This document shows, in pieces, positions 62,152 to 64,000 of a stretch of DNA of 64,000 nucleotides. Origin of the DNA: Heligmosomoides polygyrus polygyrus. Lineage: Eukaryota > Nematoda > Chromadorea > Rhabditida > Heligmosomidae. Position 1 is the stretch's first letter. Each line of letters opens with the position of its first letter. The stretch spans positions 89,476,728 through 89,540,727 of the forward strand of contig OX377204.1 of assembly GCA_947396885.1 (NCBI GenBank). The letters run 5' to 3'. The notes beneath the pieces were generated by a model. The model was not told the DNA's origin and searched no databases. It saw only the letters and a list, made by a program, of their open reading frames with translations. Position numbers and translations under genes: made by a program.

Positions 62152-62247
62152 AGCAAGAGCGATATTTCGCCGGAGGTCATCAACAGGCGATATTCGTCGC
62201 ATGTGGTTATAGACAGCAATGGAAGAGAAGGGGTTGCTGAAGCTCAG
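62152..62247 (+). CDS. Exon E, duplicate
   Basis: 32 codons, identical to 17225-17320. Confidence 0.65.
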
Positions 62248-62797
62248 GTACGTTCTTGTGTCTCAACGATGCTTTCAGAGATCAGCCTTTGTAGGATTGA
62301 TGCTAGTGGGGGGGGGGGGGGACGACACCTTACTCTGTCTGCTTCACAGCGGCGACAAAATTAGAAACGACAATTTCAGAAAGATAGCACACTGAACTAG
62401 ACTACGAGAGGATTTTCTTTGCGATTTGTTGTCCAGAGGAGGTTGCATTGTTTGTGCCTGTTTGGCTTTTCTTGCGATTTCCTTTGCACTGAAATACACA
62501 TGGTAATTGGTTGACGCAATCTCAACGAGCTTCTTCGAATGTTAAAGTTTTTTCTTATCCATGTTATGTAGTTTTTTACCAACTCTTTTGCTGTCCTTCT
62601 GGCCAAGTAAGTAGTGCTGAGTTTTTTTTTTCGAGTGTTCAAAGTAGCCTACGGTTTAGAATATGAGAGTGTCGTAGTCCCCCTTATTAAATGTAGGCAG
62701 TCTATGCTCAAGGTTGAGGTTGAGATTACGTCTCTTCGGATATTGTTACGGCTCGGTTGAACTTGGAAGAAGACCGCTTTCAAACTAATCTTTATAG

Positions 62798-62881
62798 CTC
62801 CTGAACGACACATCCCAACGGCGTGTGAGCGAAACTGCACCAATGGAGCTTTCTCAGCGCCGAGTTCGCTCCTATTCACAG
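62798..62881 (+). CDS. Exon F, duplicate
   Basis: 28 codons, identical to 17872-17955. Confidence 0.65.
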
Positions 62882-63688
62882 GTGTGCTTGTCTTTCATCG
62901 TTAGCTTTGGACTTTACTTTCTATAGGGATTTATTTCTTCACCAATTCCTACTCACACAATTAGCTATAAATAAGCCTGTCTTATGGACTTGTGGAGCTA
63001 TATGGTGTCAGATGCGAGATCAACTACCTGCAAAGCTGACTATTTAATCCCTTCAAATGGTACTGATCGGCGTAATCGCGCTACATTTCTGTACCGAAAA
63101 TTTTTCAAGCTCGATAGCCATTTCGTGCGGCTTCTATTTCAGAAGATAGCTGGGTATAGGGAATACTGCGTCTTTGCTTATTCCTCTATGGATTTCTGTC
63201 TGTAATCTGGTTTCATTGCACTAGTTCATTCAGTGTCATTTTAGAGTATTCGGTAGCTGCCCCATTGTCCTGTTAAGATACTGTAGATGACTGTCCACTG
63301 AAAGGGATGTAGCGTTTACGGTCGGCTGCCGCACAAGTGCTGTCAGGCGCTTGTGCGGCAGCTTGGTTGTCAGGCAGGACTACTGTACCACTTATCTCCC
63401 TAATAGTCGTCGAAATGTCAGGCGGGTGACAGCAACGGTATCACTATGCCCTTGTTGCGTGCCATTGTAGTTCAGGGGGTCCTTTCTCGCTTACAGAACA
63501 TAAGCAGCGCCACATATCTCGAGCAGAGGTTTTATCATCACGCATAAGAAGAACGATCATTGATGGAACGTCAGATGAATGTTTTCCTGCTGATCAGAAC
63601 TCATGCGTCAGATACGGCTTGAACACGCACCCTCCTTTCCGGACAAAAGGCTAGCCCATCATCCCACCAGTGATGTTTGATCGAACCA

Positions 63689-64000
63689 GGGGTGTGCGTT
63701 TAACGGTTGAACGATTTACGGTTTAACGGATTTACCGGTATTTTCGCGATAAATTCTCTTAACGAAAATTTTCGGTAAATTCCCAAATTTACCGGATTAC
63801 AAAGTCGTGTTTCTATTTATCAAATCTATTTATCAGAAGGAAACGTACTACTCCCAGTTTAGAAGTGATTGCTTCTATCTTCTCCGATAACTTGCTAACA
63901 GCGTTCGTGATCCTCAACCTCATTAAAACATCCACGTCCACATCAAGAGCTGGAGATGGTGCGCACCAGTGTTTAAAACGCGCTCCACTGGGATAGGACC
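63689..64000. mobile_element. hAT-type element, second copy, runs off window
   Basis: CAGGGGTGTGCGTTTAACGG start as at 18750; goes directly from the left arm (TTTACCGGATTACAAAG) into the segment that in copy 1 lies beyond the Penelope-like insertion. Confidence 0.6.

Larger units (their letters stand above)
55247..63796 (+). repeat. Segmental duplication, copy 2
   Basis: Colinear with 8258-18855. It lacks the 8642-10463 element, the 15795 MITE and the Penelope-like element, but has a Harbinger-like MITE at 56218-56352 missing from copy 1. Confidence 0.85.

Overview
This 64 kb window is eukaryotic. Its best reading is a nematode of the Rhabditina/Strongylida type, and this placement is an inference. 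The grounds are short T-rich splice acceptors ending TTTAG or TTTCAG, an RTE-type reverse transcriptase, several mariner, maT, hAT, Harbinger-like and foldback transposons, and a Penelope-like element. Most short open frames in the window are noise. The real content is one very large interrupted gene on the + strand, sitting in a dense field of nested transposable elements.

The gene. A start codon at 2625 lies 26 nt after a TTTTCAG acceptor, so it may be trans-spliced or joined to an upstream exon. It opens three RG/RGG-rich exons (2625-2645, 7066-7143, 7413-7637). Polar, disordered-looking exons follow (13404-13484, 13586-13684, 16841-16936, 17012-17101, 17225-17320, 17872-17955, 24729-24765, 24830-24906, 25526-25612, 30244-30351). 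From 32029 to 54910 there is an array of 30 intact and about seven damaged copies of one repeated exon. The standard copy is 132 nt (44 codons), begins and ends in phase 0, starts R-(V/A)-S, carries ATGHAYSSRGDLHASD in the middle and ends SRQS(L/I/M/V). I do not recognise the protein.

Duplications. About 8.26-18.86 kb (mariner remnant, foldback elements and six gene exons) recurs in the same order at about 55.25-63.80 kb, just after a 200-N assembly gap. The copies differ by at least four clean transposon insertions, yet one roughly 860 bp stretch differs only in homopolymer length. This may be a real duplication or two haplotypes joined in one scaffold. Inside the array there is a 352 bp tandem duplication (39747-40582) and a roughly 660 bp block copied from 39.24-39.90 to 51.59-52.25 kb.

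Mobile elements. 1-2 kb: dead RTE fragment. 2.7-5.6 kb: nested MITEs. 7.7-11.6 kb: decayed mariner carrying a 1.8 kb inverted-repeat element. 11.8-15.0 kb: foldback and hAT elements. 18.75-24.18 kb: hAT-like element hosting a Penelope-like element whose GIY-YIG nuclease is N-terminal (Naiad type), followed by a hammerhead ribozyme candidate. 26.2-28.7 kb: RTE fragment, Harbinger-like MITE and an element with 0.59 kb inverted repeats that contain tRNA-like sequences. 34.05-36.08 kb: mariner split by an 822 bp insertion. 42.44-43.76 kb: another long-TIR element. 46.65-47.98 kb: an intact maT (DD37D) transposon inside one repeat exon.
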